From: Nguyenibacter vanlangensis
GTDB taxonomy: Bacteria; Pseudomonadota; Alphaproteobacteria; Acetobacterales; Acetobacteraceae
DNA: 64,000 nucleotides
Direction: 5' to 3'
NCBI RefSeq assembly: GCF_038719015.1
Contig: NZ_CP152276.1
Span: 248,001 to 312,000, forward strand
Part shown: in pieces, positions 53,631 through 61,622 of the stretch
How the letters are laid out: each line of letters begins with the position of its first letter
How positions within the stretch are numbered: position 1 is the first letter of the stretch
Program-made: the position numbers and the translations under genes
Notes under the pieces: generated by a model
Database searches by the model: none
The model's input: only the letters and a program-made list of their open reading frames with translations
What the model was told of the DNA's origin: nothing

Positions 53631-54539
53631 ATGGGATTGCTGCGGACGGATATCTGGCGGACCGGCATCATTGCCCGTCCGATGTCCGACATCCTGGCGC
53701 GCGGGACGGTCGAGGGGTTGCCCGTGACATGGCTGCCCGACCAGGGCGCGTTCCGTTTCCTGGCCGATCCATTCGGGCTGTGGCGGGACGACCGGCTGCA
53801 CGTCTTCGTCGAAGCCTATGATTATCGTGACCGGATCGGCCGGATCGAGATGTTCGTCCTCGACCGGGCCCTGCGCCTGCTGGACAGCAGGCCCGTCCTG
53901 TCCGAGCCGTGGCATCTGTCCTATCCGGTGGTGATCGAGGACGGCGATGCGGTCTATCTGCTACCCGAGGCCCATCGATCGGGGCGGTTGAGCCTGTATC
54001 GTGCGGTCTCGTTTCCCGATCGGTGGATGCGGGTGGAGGATTTCGCCTTTCCGGTGGCGGCGATCGATGCCTCGCCGCTGCGGGTCGGCGACCGCTGGTG
54101 GATCTTCTTCAGTCCGCCCGGGGGCAGCCCGGCGGACCGGCAGAGCCTGCTGCATGCCGCCTTCGCCGACAGCCTGCTCGGCCCGTGGCGGCTGCATCCG
54201 GCCAATCCGCTGCGCTGGGACCGCAGCGCAGCGCGCCCCGGCGGCACGCCCGTGATCGTCGACGGGCGGATCATCCTGCCGACGCAGGATTGCAGCGCCA
54301 CCTATGGCGGGGCGATCACTCCGCTGACCGTCACCGAACTGGGGATGGCGCGCGTCATGACCCGGCCCGGGCCGCAGATCCGTCCGCCATCGTCCTGGAC
54401 GCCGTTCACCGACGGGCTGCACAGCCTGTCGGCGGCGGGGGACGTGACGCTGCTGGACGCCAAGACGATCACCCGCTCGCCGCGCCGGATTGCGATCGAA
54501 CTGGCGCGGCGTGGGCGGCGGCTTATCAGGAACGGGTAG
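53631..54539 (+). CDS. Beta-propeller-like protein resembling the N-terminal domain of plant GINT1 glycosyltransferases
   Basis: 302 residues, no signal peptide. The style (FRFLADPFGLWRDDRLHVFV, IGRIEMFVL, WHLSYPVVIEDGDAVYLLPE, WWIFFSPPGG, LGPWRLHPANPLRWD, RPGGTPVIVDGRIILPTQDC) matches five-bladed propeller proteins related to glycosyl hydrolase family 43 folds, and the ADPF...EAY and SYP...LPE blades recall the N-terminal domain of glucosamine inositolphosphorylceramide transferase 1. No catalytic glycosyltransferase domain is attached. It is convergent with, and overlaps by 14 bp, the GT4 gene of the lipid locus. Role in sugar decoration of lipid is inference. Confidence 0.55.
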   Translation: MGLLRTDIWRTGIIARPMSDILARGTVEGLPVTWLPDQGAFRFLADPFGLWRDDRLHVFVEAYDYRDRIGRIEMFVLDRALRLLDSRPVLSEPWHLSYPVVIEDGDAVYLLPEAHRSGRLSLYRAVSFPDRWMRVEDFAFPVAAIDASPLRVGDRWWIFFSPPGGSPADRQSLLHAAFADSLLGPWRLHPANPLRWDRSAARPGGTPVIVDGRIILPTQDCSATYGGAITPLTVTELGMARVMTRPGPQIRPPSSWTPFTDGLHSLSAAGDVTLLDAKTITRSPRRIAIELARRGRRLIRNG

Positions 54540-55620
54540 GGCGCGAAGCGGGCTGTACCCGATCCAGGATCGCCCGGCCGGCGGCGGCGAACCGCTCCGG
54601 CGCGAATCGGTCCAGCACTTGCGTGCGCGCGGCTTGCCCCATGCTGGCCAGCCGGTCCGGCCGGCGCAGCGCCCGTGCCAGCGCAGCCGCCAGCGCCGGC
54701 GGGTCCCTGGGCGGGACCAGCCAGCCGGACATGCCGTCCTGCACCGTATAGGGGATTTCTCCCACGGCCGAGGCGATCGGCGCCAGGCCGGCCTGCATGG
54801 CCTGATGCACGCCGATGCACAGCCCCTCGTGCAGCGAGGGCTGGACGTAGCCATGTTGCGTCGCCAGGAAGGGCGGCACCGCGTCCTGGAACCCGGCCAG
54901 ATGCAGGTTGGTCAGCCCGTATTGCCGGATCAGCGATTCGAGGTGGGGCCGTTCCGCGCCCTCGCCGGCGATGGTGATTTCGAACGGCGGCAGCGTCGTG
55001 TCGGCCTTCAGTATCGCCAGAGCGTGGCACAGGTGATCATAGCCCTTGACAGGATGCAGGCGCCCCAGCGAGCCGATGCGCACGGGTTCACCCGCTTGCC
55101 AGGGCCGTGCGACCGGGCAGCCCGGATCGGCGCGGAAGATCGGCCACAGCATGGCGCGACTGGGCGGAACGGCCAGGCGATCGTGCATGAAGGCCAGCAC
55201 GCATCGCGAATCGGCCACCCAGAGGCGGCTGAGTCCGCGCAGGGCGCGCAGCAGGCCCGTATTGGCAGGGCTGAGTCCCGCCGAATGCTGCCAACTGACT
55301 ACCGGGATGCGCCGTTTCAGCCCGATCATCTGCCCCATCACCGTGGCGCGGGTCAGCGATGTCCAGATCAGGTCCGGACGCCAGGAAGCGACCTGGCGGT
55401 CCAGCCAGCGCAGGGCGGCGACATGGTCCTGCCTGCTGCCCGCGCGCACCGCCGCTTGCAGGCCGCTTGCGGTGATCGCCGGCAAAGCGCGGCCGTCGCG
55501 GCGCAGCAGCGCGAAGAGCGCGACCTCGTGCCCGCCATCGCGCATCAGGCGGGTGATGTCGGGTACCGGAAAGGCGGCGCCGCCGCCCTCGACCGAATTG
55601 ATCACATAGGCGATGCGCAT
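54526..55620 (-). CDS. Glycosyltransferase family 4
   Basis: 364-residue GT-B glycosyltransferase. N-terminal acceptor side begins MRIAYVINSVEGGGAAFPV, and the donor-binding half shows ITIAGEGAERPHLESLIRQ then PSLHEGLCIGVHQAMQAG, an EX7E-like motif of GT4. It probably transfers a hexose from a nucleotide sugar in the cytosol. It is the last of six minus-strand genes with overlapping junctions, so the acceptor may be the (phospho)ceramide or other lipid made here. Confidence 0.83.
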   Translation of the reverse strand: MRIAYVINSVEGGGAAFPVPDITRLMRDGGHEVALFALLRRDGRALPAITASGLQAAVRAGSRQDHVAALRWLDRQVASWRPDLIWTSLTRATVMGQMIGLKRRIPVVSWQHSAGLSPANTGLLRALRGLSRLWVADSRCVLAFMHDRLAVPPSRAMLWPIFRADPGCPVARPWQAGEPVRIGSLGRLHPVKGYDHLCHALAILKADTTLPPFEITIAGEGAERPHLESLIRQYGLTNLHLAGFQDAVPPFLATQHGYVQPSLHEGLCIGVHQAMQAGLAPIASAVGEIPYTVQDGMSGWLVPPRDPPALAAALARALRRPDRLASMGQAARTQVLDRFAPERFAAAGRAILDRVQPASRPTRS

Positions 55621-56429
55621 GATTCAGCCCCGGTGCGGGCCCCAGTGCGGGCCCCGGTACGGGTCCAGGCGCGGGACAGGATCGCCTCGGCCTGCGCCAG
55701 GTCGGCGGGCTTGTCGATATCGACCGCGGCGCGCCCGTCCGGCAGCGGGACCAGCCGGACCGTGGCGTGGCTCAGGACTCCGATCCGTGCGCACAGCGCC
55801 GCCCGGGTCAGCCGTCCGGTCGCGTAGCGCAGCAGGAGCATCGGCCCCAGCAGGCGGGCCATGCGCAACGGGTGCTTGCGCTGTCGTTCGATCCGTTGCC
55901 ACAGCCGCACGACGCCCAGGGCGGCCGGGGTGCGGAACAGGAACAGGTTGCAGCCGGAAAAGGCGCCGTCCGCCAGGCGGATCAGCGTACGCCTGCCGCC
56001 CGGCGCATCGCGGGCGATATCGCCGGCCATGGCGATGGCGGCCGCCATGTCGCACTGGGTGCCGGCCGAGGCCAGGAACGCATCGATCCATTCGGGGCGA
56101 AGCAGCGCGTGGTCGGCCGTGGTGACCAGCAGGGGCGTGCCCAGCGTCGACAGGGCCTCCATGACGCTGGCGCTGGGTCCTGGCGCCGGGGGCAGGACGC
56201 CGACCGGGTGGTCCAGGACCCCGTCCAGGATTTCGGGTCTTTCGATGCTGACGACGATCCGGCCGACGCGTGGATGGGCCGCCAGCGCGTCCACCACCCG
56301 GGCGATCATCGGACGGCCGGCGACGGGCAGGATCGCCTTGTGCGACACGCCGGCGGCCCGGGCCATCGGGTCGGACGTGCCGGCGCGCGTGCCTGCCAGG
56401 ACCAGGACGGTCAGCAGGCCGTTCGTCAC
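55602..56429 (-). CDS. NTP-transferase domain protein (MobA/GlmU-like nucleotidyltransferase)
   Basis: 275 residues of the nucleotidyltransferase-A fold: VLVLAGTRAGTSDPMARAAG (phosphate loop), HKAILPVAGRPMI (KxxxP...GRPM), and a DHALLRPE metal-binding motif with the Asp in TTADHALLR; DIDKPADL close to the end is the second acidic motif. Such enzymes activate sugar phosphates, polyols or cytidylyl groups. GTG at 56429 overlaps the stop of the hydroxylase gene (GTGA). The C-terminus carries a duplicated ARTG motif from a 12-bp DNA repeat, and the 3' end overlaps the GT4 start by 19 bp. Confidence 0.75.
   Translation of the reverse strand: MTNGLLTVLVLAGTRAGTSDPMARAAGVSHKAILPVAGRPMIARVVDALAAHPRVGRIVVSIERPEILDGVLDHPVGVLPPAPGPSASVMEALSTLGTPLLVTTADHALLRPEWIDAFLASAGTQCDMAAAIAMAGDIARDAPGGRRTLIRLADGAFSGCNLFLFRTPAALGVVRLWQRIERQRKHPLRMARLLGPMLLLRYATGRLTRAALCARIGVLSHATVRLVPLPDGRAAVDIDKPADLAQAEAILSRAWTRTGARTGARTGAESCASPM
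55628..55675. repeat. 12-bp tandem repeats at the 3' end of the nucleotidyltransferase gene
   Basis: Units CCCCGGTGCGGG, CCCCAGTGCGGG and CCCCGGTACGGG (55628-55663) followed by a decayed fourth (TCCAGGCGCGGG). They encode the TRTG-ARTG-ARTG tail on the minus strand, just before the next gene's start. Confidence 0.8.
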
Positions 56430-57208
56430 GCCGCGTTCCGCTGGGGCGGCGCGCCGTCCGGCTTCTCGCGCGGCGGCGCGCCGGTCAGGTCCATCACCCA
56501 GGGATAGAGGGTGGCTTCCTGGAGGTCGTAACCCAGGTTGAAGACATGGGCGCTGCGCGGCCGCGCGCGGGCGTCGGCGTAGTAGCTGCCGAACAGGCGG
56601 TCGACGAAGAAGCTGGTGATGCCGTAATTGCCGTCCTCGTGATGGAAATGATGCAGGACGTGGCGCTGCTTCATCTTCTGGATCCAGCGCATGCGCGGCT
56701 TGTAGTTCAGATGCTGGATGCAGTGGAAGAATTCGTAGATGCAGGTGACGGTCAGCCCGGTCCCCATCGCGGCGGCGGCCCCGCCGAGATGCCCGATCGA
56801 ATAGCCGACGGGCAGGGTGATGAGCGCGATCGTCGGCAGGGTGTTCAGCGGCGAGCCGAACAGCACGTCCAGCAGATGCGGATCCTGATGATGGTCGAAA
56901 TGGATGCGCTTCCACAATGAAGCGGTCCATTTCATCCGGTACAGGAAGCGCCCGTGCAGGATGAAGCGATGGATCAGGTACCACGCGACCGGATAGATCG
57001 CGATGACGGCGCCCATGGCGACCGCGGTAGGCAGGATGCCCGGGAAATGGCGGCCCAGCATCGCGAAGCTGGCCACGGCCAGCGCGATATAGAGCAGGAT
57101 GGTCGGATAGGTCAGGTAGGCGATCCACAACTGGCGGAGATCCATCTTGCCCAGATCGAAGCTCCGCCCGGTGCGGAGGGACCCATTGCGCAATGTCGAG
57201 CCGATCAT
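56426..57208 (-). CDS. Fatty acid hydroxylase / sterol desaturase family membrane protein
   Basis: 260 residues with about four membrane helices and the histidine clusters of membrane di-iron oxygenases: HRFILH (80-85), HFDHHQDPH (103-111), FHCIQH (162-166) and HHFHHED (186-192). Family members hydroxylate or desaturate lipid chains, in sphingolipid synthesis the sphingoid base or the amide-linked acid. The start overlaps the LptG-like stop by 4 bp. Confidence 0.85.
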   Translation of the reverse strand: MIGSTLRNGSLRTGRSFDLGKMDLRQLWIAYLTYPTILLYIALAVASFAMLGRHFPGILPTAVAMGAVIAIYPVAWYLIHRFILHGRFLYRMKWTASLWKRIHFDHHQDPHLLDVLFGSPLNTLPTIALITLPVGYSIGHLGGAAAAMGTGLTVTCIYEFFHCIQHLNYKPRMRWIQKMKQRHVLHHFHHEDGNYGITSFFVDRLFGSYYADARARPRSAHVFNLGYDLQEATLYPWVMDLTGAPPREKPDGAPPQRNAA

Positions 57209-58320
57209 CTCTCTTCTATCCTCAGCATCACGACGCCGACCGCGCACGTGAAGATCACGACGCCTGGCAGGGTCGCCAACAGTGCCGGCAGCGTGCCGGC
57301 ATTGCCCAGGGCCCGCAGCAGTCCCTGGAACACCACGAACAGCAGGCCAGCCCCCAGGCACCAGACGGGCAGCCAGCTTCGCGTACCCGTCCGCGGTGGG
57401 ATATAGACCACCGGCAGCGCCAATAACAGCATGACGACGAAAGTCAGCGGGGTTAGCGCGCGATCCAGCAATGCGGTCCGAAGATAGCCCGGCGGCTGGC
57501 TGGATGGCGCGCGGCCCTGCAGCATGGAAATCGCCGCCGCGGCCGATAGCGGCGGCGTATCGGCCGCCAGGCGCATCACCTGCGCCGGGGTCAGCGGATC
57601 CGGCCCGTCCAGGTCCCGTATCGGGCCGGATGGCAGAGCGGCGGGCCGGACCGATACGGAGGCGACATGCAGCCCGCGGCCGAGGCCGCCGATCCAGTGT
57701 CCGTGTGCGTAACGGGCCGAATCGAGATGGCTGGCTTGCGTCAGCCGCCCGGCCGCGTCGCGCCGATACAGATCCACCTTGCAGAGCAGCCGCCCGCCCT
57801 CTGCCGCATAGCCGACATCGACCAGCGTCGCGCCGCTACGGAACCAGAATCCGTGCCCGGCTTCGGGATGGGGGTCGGTTTCGTTCCACCATTGCGCCAG
57901 CACCAGTTCGGTGCGCGGCGTGACCTGGTCGTCCAGCACCATGTCGGCCAGACCCAGCCCCAGGACGGCCGGCAGGCACAGCGCGACCAGACCGGGCGTC
58001 GACAGGCCCGCCGCCCGCAGGATGGCGATTTCGCTGTTCGTCGTCATCTGGACCAGCAGGAGCAGCGCGCCGATCAGGACGGCCAGCGGACAGATGGTGC
58101 CCAGCAGCATCGGCGCGCGCAGGAGCGTGAAATAGAGCACGCCGCCGAGCCCGAGATGCCGTTCCAGGATCGGGGTCAATTGTTCCAGCAGCGCCAGGAT
58201 TTCCATCAATGCAACCAGGATCGCGCCCGTAGTGGCGACGCGCAGCACCAGCTCGCGCGACAGATAGAAGAGCAGGACGCGGGACCTGCGCGACGACGTG
58301 GGGACCGTGGCGTGCCGCAT
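57205..58320 (-). CDS. LptG-like permease of the YjgP/YjgQ family
   Basis: 371 residues with three hydrophobic helices at each end and a beta-jellyroll periplasmic domain between (about 150-280), as in LptG of the LPS transporter LptB2FG. Marks: SRELVLRVATTGAILVALME, LLRAPMLLGTICPLAVLIG, SEIAILRAAG and a final LLALPVVYIPPRTGTRSWLP. The start is at the TGATG junction with the LptF-like stop. Its sequence lies among lipid genes and not next to lptD-surA-pdxA, the usual alphaproteobacterial site, so it may be a paralogue for another lipid; whether a housekeeping copy exists elsewhere cannot be seen here. Confidence 0.82.
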   Translation of the reverse strand: MRHATVPTSSRRSRVLLFYLSRELVLRVATTGAILVALMEILALLEQLTPILERHLGLGGVLYFTLLRAPMLLGTICPLAVLIGALLLLVQMTTNSEIAILRAAGLSTPGLVALCLPAVLGLGLADMVLDDQVTPRTELVLAQWWNETDPHPEAGHGFWFRSGATLVDVGYAAEGGRLLCKVDLYRRDAAGRLTQASHLDSARYAHGHWIGGLGRGLHVASVSVRPAALPSGPIRDLDGPDPLTPAQVMRLAADTPPLSAAAAISMLQGRAPSSQPPGYLRTALLDRALTPLTFVVMLLLALPVVYIPPRTGTRSWLPVWCLGAGLLFVVFQGLLRALGNAGTLPALLATLPGVVIFTCAVGVVMLRIEER

Positions 58321-59534
58321 CAGGACGGGCCGGTGGCGGGACGCCGCCGCCATGTCCATGCCCATATCCATGCCTGGCCGGCCCCCGCCGATCCTGCGCG
58401 GCGTAGCGCCAGCCAGGTGCAGGCGCAGCAGAACAGGGCATAGGGGCCCCAGATCGCCGGCCATGGCGACAGGCCGCGGCTGGCGACCAGGCTCTGCCCC
58501 AGTTGCAGCGCGTGGTCGAACCCGACCAGGCTGACCGCCGCGATCGCCAGGCCCAGATTCTGCCGCTGCCGCTTGGCCAGGCCGGCCAGGGCGCAGGCCA
58601 GAAGCGGGATGAACGGAATGGCCATGGCGCGCGCAAGGCGGAAATGCAGCTCGGCCAGCAGGTGGGACCGCCGGATGGCGGGATCATGGCCGCGGATCGC
58701 CCGGCGCAGTTCGGGCACGGTCAGTTCCCGCTCGTCATTGCCGCGCGGGCGGAAGGCGCGGGCCGTGTTGCGCGTGCGGAACAGGCGGGTCGTGCTGTCG
58801 AAGAGCGTCAGGGTCGGCCGGCCGTCGTCCCGGTCGGTGACGATGATGCCGTGCGCCAGGTCCAGGCGTACGACGTCGTTGTCGCCAGTCATGAGCAGCC
58901 GGCCGGCGGCGGCGGTGATATCGCGCTCCAGCCCCGGGCTTCGTTCGCGCAGGAAGACGTGGAACAGGCGGGTACCGGCCCCTTCGACCTGGTCGGCGGT
59001 CAGCATCAGCGTGCCGCTGGGCGTGGCGAACATCCGGCTTTGCAGGTGCGGCGCCCACCCGGCATGGCTGGCCAGGTACAGCGCCTGACGGAAATCGTAG
59101 CGGGCATAGGGCTGGATGAAGCCATACAGCGCGAAGCTGATCGCCGCCAGTGCCAGGCCGGAGGCGACGAAGGGACGGGCGATGCGCAGCAGGGACGTGC
59201 CGCCGGCCATCAAGGCGTCGATCTCGTTGTTCTGGCTCATTCTCCGTACGACGGAAAACACGCTGACGCAGATCGCGGCCGGCAGCGCCAGCCCCAGATA
59301 ATGCGGCACCAGGTCGGCCAGCAGGCCCGCGAAGACCTTCAGCGTCCCGCCGTCGGCTGCCAGGACGTCGAACAGGACCAGCAGCCGTTCCAGGAGCAGC
59401 GCGGTCATCACGACGCCCAGCGAGATCGAGAAAGGGGGAAGCATCTGCGCGATCAGGTACCGGTCCAGCGTTCCCGGAAGGATTCGCCGGACGGAAGGAG
59501 GCCAGGACGGAGGAATGAGAGACGCGCGCATCAT
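58320..59534 (-). CDS. LptF-like permease of the YjgP/YjgQ family
   Basis: 404 residues. N-terminal helices (DRYLIAQMLPPFSISLGVVM, LLADLVPHYLGLALPAAICV), the conserved NNEIDALMAGGTSLLRIARP coupling helix, a periplasmic jellyroll domain (about 175-300) and C-terminal helices with AMAIPFIPLLACALAGLAKR. Together with the LptG-like protein it would form the membrane part of an export ABC transporter served by an LptB-type ATPase, which is absent from the window. A C-terminal tail is rich in Trp and Gly. Start 59534 has GGA 6 nt upstream. Confidence 0.82.
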   Translation of the reverse strand: MMRASLIPPSWPPSVRRILPGTLDRYLIAQMLPPFSISLGVVMTALLLERLLVLFDVLAADGGTLKVFAGLLADLVPHYLGLALPAAICVSVFSVVRRMSQNNEIDALMAGGTSLLRIARPFVASGLALAAISFALYGFIQPYARYDFRQALYLASHAGWAPHLQSRMFATPSGTLMLTADQVEGAGTRLFHVFLRERSPGLERDITAAAGRLLMTGDNDVVRLDLAHGIIVTDRDDGRPTLTLFDSTTRLFRTRNTARAFRPRGNDERELTVPELRRAIRGHDPAIRRSHLLAELHFRLARAMAIPFIPLLACALAGLAKRQRQNLGLAIAAVSLVGFDHALQLGQSLVASRGLSPWPAIWGPYALFCCACTWLALRRAGSAGAGQAWIWAWTWRRRPATGPS

Positions 59535-59591
59535 GGCGTCCAACACATACGCGCCGCGTTCAACGGACTCAAATCGCACCGGGCTCAAAAC

Positions 59592-60500
59592 TCAAAATCG
59601 CACGCGGGCGGCTCTTTCCGTCTCGATCGACCAGCAGGGCAGTTCGCGTACGACGTGTCCCGAGGTGACGATGCGGCGGTGGATCTCGGCCCGGTAGCCC
59701 CGGGTGGTGGCGGTGACGGCGATCCGGTGCCATGCCGCCGCCCGTTCCTGGCGCCTGGCGTGCATCGATGCGGAGGCGATGCCCAGGACCGGAACCAGCC
59801 CCTCGGGCCCGGGCAGGGTGGACATGCAGGATATGTGCGCATGGCCGTGCAGGACCATTTCGGCGCCCGTCCTGGCGATCGCGGCGGCGAACAGGCCGGC
59901 ATCCAGCAGCGACTTGCGGTGCGATACCAGGCCGGTGATGGGCGGATGATGGATCATGACCACGCGGAAGCGGCCCTGCCGCCCGGCTTCATGCAGGATA
60001 TCGGCCAGGCGGGCCGCCTGCCTGGCGCCGATCCGTCCGGCGGCGGAGAACCAGGCCATCGGCCGTGCCGAATTGACGCCGATCAGCGCCAGCGGGCCGA
60101 TATGGCGCAGGTAAGGGAAACCGTCGGCGTCCGCTGCCATCCACGGGGCCCACTGGCCCAGCGTCTCGGACCACGATTCGCGGACCAGCATGTCGTGATT
60201 GCCGGGAATGGCGCAGATCGGACCCGGCAGGCGCGTATGCAGCCATTCGGCCGCCTGCCGGCATTCGGCCGGCAGGCCCAGATTGGTCAGGTCGCCCGTC
60301 AGCGCCACGACATCCGGAGCCATCGCACGGATATCGGCGGCAACGGCGTCCGCCACCGCGCGGACATGCAGGAAGCGCCGCTTGCAGCGCCAGGAGATCT
60401 GACTGGTCATCCGCTTGTTCAGCAACGCCCTGGCCGGAATGCGCAGCCTGTCATGCGGCAGATGCAGGTCTGAGAGATGGGCCAGCGTGATCTCGGGCAA
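59592..60500 (-). CDS. Metallophosphoesterase (calcineurin-like)
   Basis: 302 residues with the five blocks of the calcineurin-like fold: SDLHL (Asp11, His13), LTGDL (Asp70), PGNHD (101-103), MIHHPP and LHGHAH. The TTG start at 60500 is supported by AGGAG (60509-60513, minus strand) 8 nt upstream. It is a hydrolase of unknown phosphoester; within the lipid locus it may remove a phosphate from a lipid head group. First gene of the six-gene minus-strand operon; divergent from the lipid kinase across about 140 bp. Confidence 0.85.
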   Translation of the reverse strand: MPEITLAHLSDLHLPHDRLRIPARALLNKRMTSQISWRCKRRFLHVRAVADAVAADIRAMAPDVVALTGDLTNLGLPAECRQAAEWLHTRLPGPICAIPGNHDMLVRESWSETLGQWAPWMAADADGFPYLRHIGPLALIGVNSARPMAWFSAAGRIGARQAARLADILHEAGRQGRFRVVMIHHPPITGLVSHRKSLLDAGLFAAAIARTGAEMVLHGHAHISCMSTLPGPEGLVPVLGIASASMHARRQERAAAWHRIAVTATTRGYRAEIHRRIVTSGHVVRELPCWSIETERAARVRF

Positions 60501-60508
60501 GCAAAGCA

Positions 60509-60513
60509 CTCCT
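60509..60513 (-). promoter_or_regulatory. Ribosome-binding site fixing the TTG start of the metallophosphoesterase
   Basis: AGGAG on the minus strand, 8 nt before TTG 60500. It overlaps the alternative upstream GTG, which therefore cannot be the start. Confidence 0.65.
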
Positions 60514-60568
60514 GTGGCCGGCGCAGGCGGGCGCGGGGCTTCGTGGACGGGGCATCGATGTTCCCGCC

Positions 60569-60597
60569 TTGCAATGGCGTCTGGAACGCGGCTTATG
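60569..60597 (+). promoter_or_regulatory. Promoter candidate of the lipid kinase operon
   Basis: TTGCAA (60569-60574), 17-bp spacer, CTTATG (60592-60597), 42 bp before the GTG start of the kinase gene. Confidence 0.35.
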
Positions 60598-60638
60598 AGC
60601 CTACGAATGTACGACGCACAGAAAAAGGCCGGCGCGGC

Positions 60639-61622
60639 GTGAGCGAACCGTTTGCCCTGATCCATAATTCGCGCAGTCGGCGCAATGGGGTGGAGGATGG
60701 CAGTTTCCGCAAGCGGGCGGCCCGCGCGCTGGGGCCGCTCTTCTTCCATTCCACCAGCCGGACCCTGCTGCCCGAAGCGGTGGCTGAACTGGCGCGGCGC
60801 GAGGTCGGGGTCATCGCCGTCGATGGCGGGGATGGCACGGTCAGCGACGTCATGTCGGCCATCCATCGCTTCTACCCGACGGATGCGCTGCCGGCGCTGG
60901 CGGTCCTGCCGTCGGGCAATACCAACCTGATTGCCGCCGATGTGGGGTTCGGCCTGCGCGGCCGCGCGGCGCTGGAACGCCTGACGGTCATGGCGCGCGC
61001 GGGCACGCTGCGCAGCACGGTCGCCCGGCGCGACGCGCTGGCCATTCGATGGTCCGATTCTACGCGCCCGGTAGCCCTGGGCATGTTCCATGGGGCGGCG
61101 GCCTTCACAAAGGGGGTTCGCATCGCCCACCGGCCGGCCATCCTGAACCGGTTCTCGCACGATATCGCGGTCGCCGTGGCCATCGCGTCGTCGTTGGGAC
61201 GTCTGATGTTCCGCTCCACACGCCGCAAATGGCTGGCTGGGAATCCGGTCACCCTGGCCGTCGGGGCGGAGGCGCCGCGGACGATGGATTGCTTCCTGTT
61301 CATGGCCACGACCCTGCGTTGCCTGCCGCGCGGCATGTGGCCTTTCGCCGCGCGGCAAGGGGCGGACGACGGAGCAGGATTGGCCTACTTGAACGTGCGG
61401 GCCTTTCCCGAGCGGCTGCTCGCGGCGACATGGGCTTCGCTGCGGGGCGAGACGCCGGCCTGGCTGGACAGTGCGCCGGCCTATGAACGGGGGCGGGCCG
61501 ACTGCCTGTCGCTGCGGATCGACGGGTCCTTCGTTCTGGACGGCGAAATCTGGGATTCCGGCCCGGATGGGCGAACGATCCTGACGGCCGGCCCGCGTTT
61601 CGATTTCATCCGGGGGGCGTGA
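60639..61622 (+). CDS. Diacylglycerol/ceramide kinase-type lipid kinase
   Basis: 327 residues of the DAGK/LCB5 (COG1597) family: opening FALIHNSRSRRNG, the nucleotide-binding VDGGDGTVSDVM and LPSGNTNLIAADVG, then a C-terminal beta-sandwich (LRIDGSFVLDGEIWDSGPDG). Members phosphorylate diacylglycerol, sphingosine or ceramide; in Caulobacter a member of this family in the sphingolipid locus (CpgB) is a ceramide kinase. Given the neighbouring serine palmitoyltransferase, ceramide is the likely substrate. GTG start. The stop shares one base with the next start (TGATG), so the two proteins probably act together. Confidence 0.83.
   Translation: MSEPFALIHNSRSRRNGVEDGSFRKRAARALGPLFFHSTSRTLLPEAVAELARREVGVIAVDGGDGTVSDVMSAIHRFYPTDALPALAVLPSGNTNLIAADVGFGLRGRAALERLTVMARAGTLRSTVARRDALAIRWSDSTRPVALGMFHGAAAFTKGVRIAHRPAILNRFSHDIAVAVAIASSLGRLMFRSTRRKWLAGNPVTLAVGAEAPRTMDCFLFMATTLRCLPRGMWPFAARQGADDGAGLAYLNVRAFPERLLAATWASLRGETPAWLDSAPAYERGRADCLSLRIDGSFVLDGEIWDSGPDGRTILTAGPRFDFIRGA

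Noticed and set aside
53043..53915. 290-residue minus-strand frame overlapping mmcB
   Set aside because: Out of frame with the conserved MmcB sequence and without family features.
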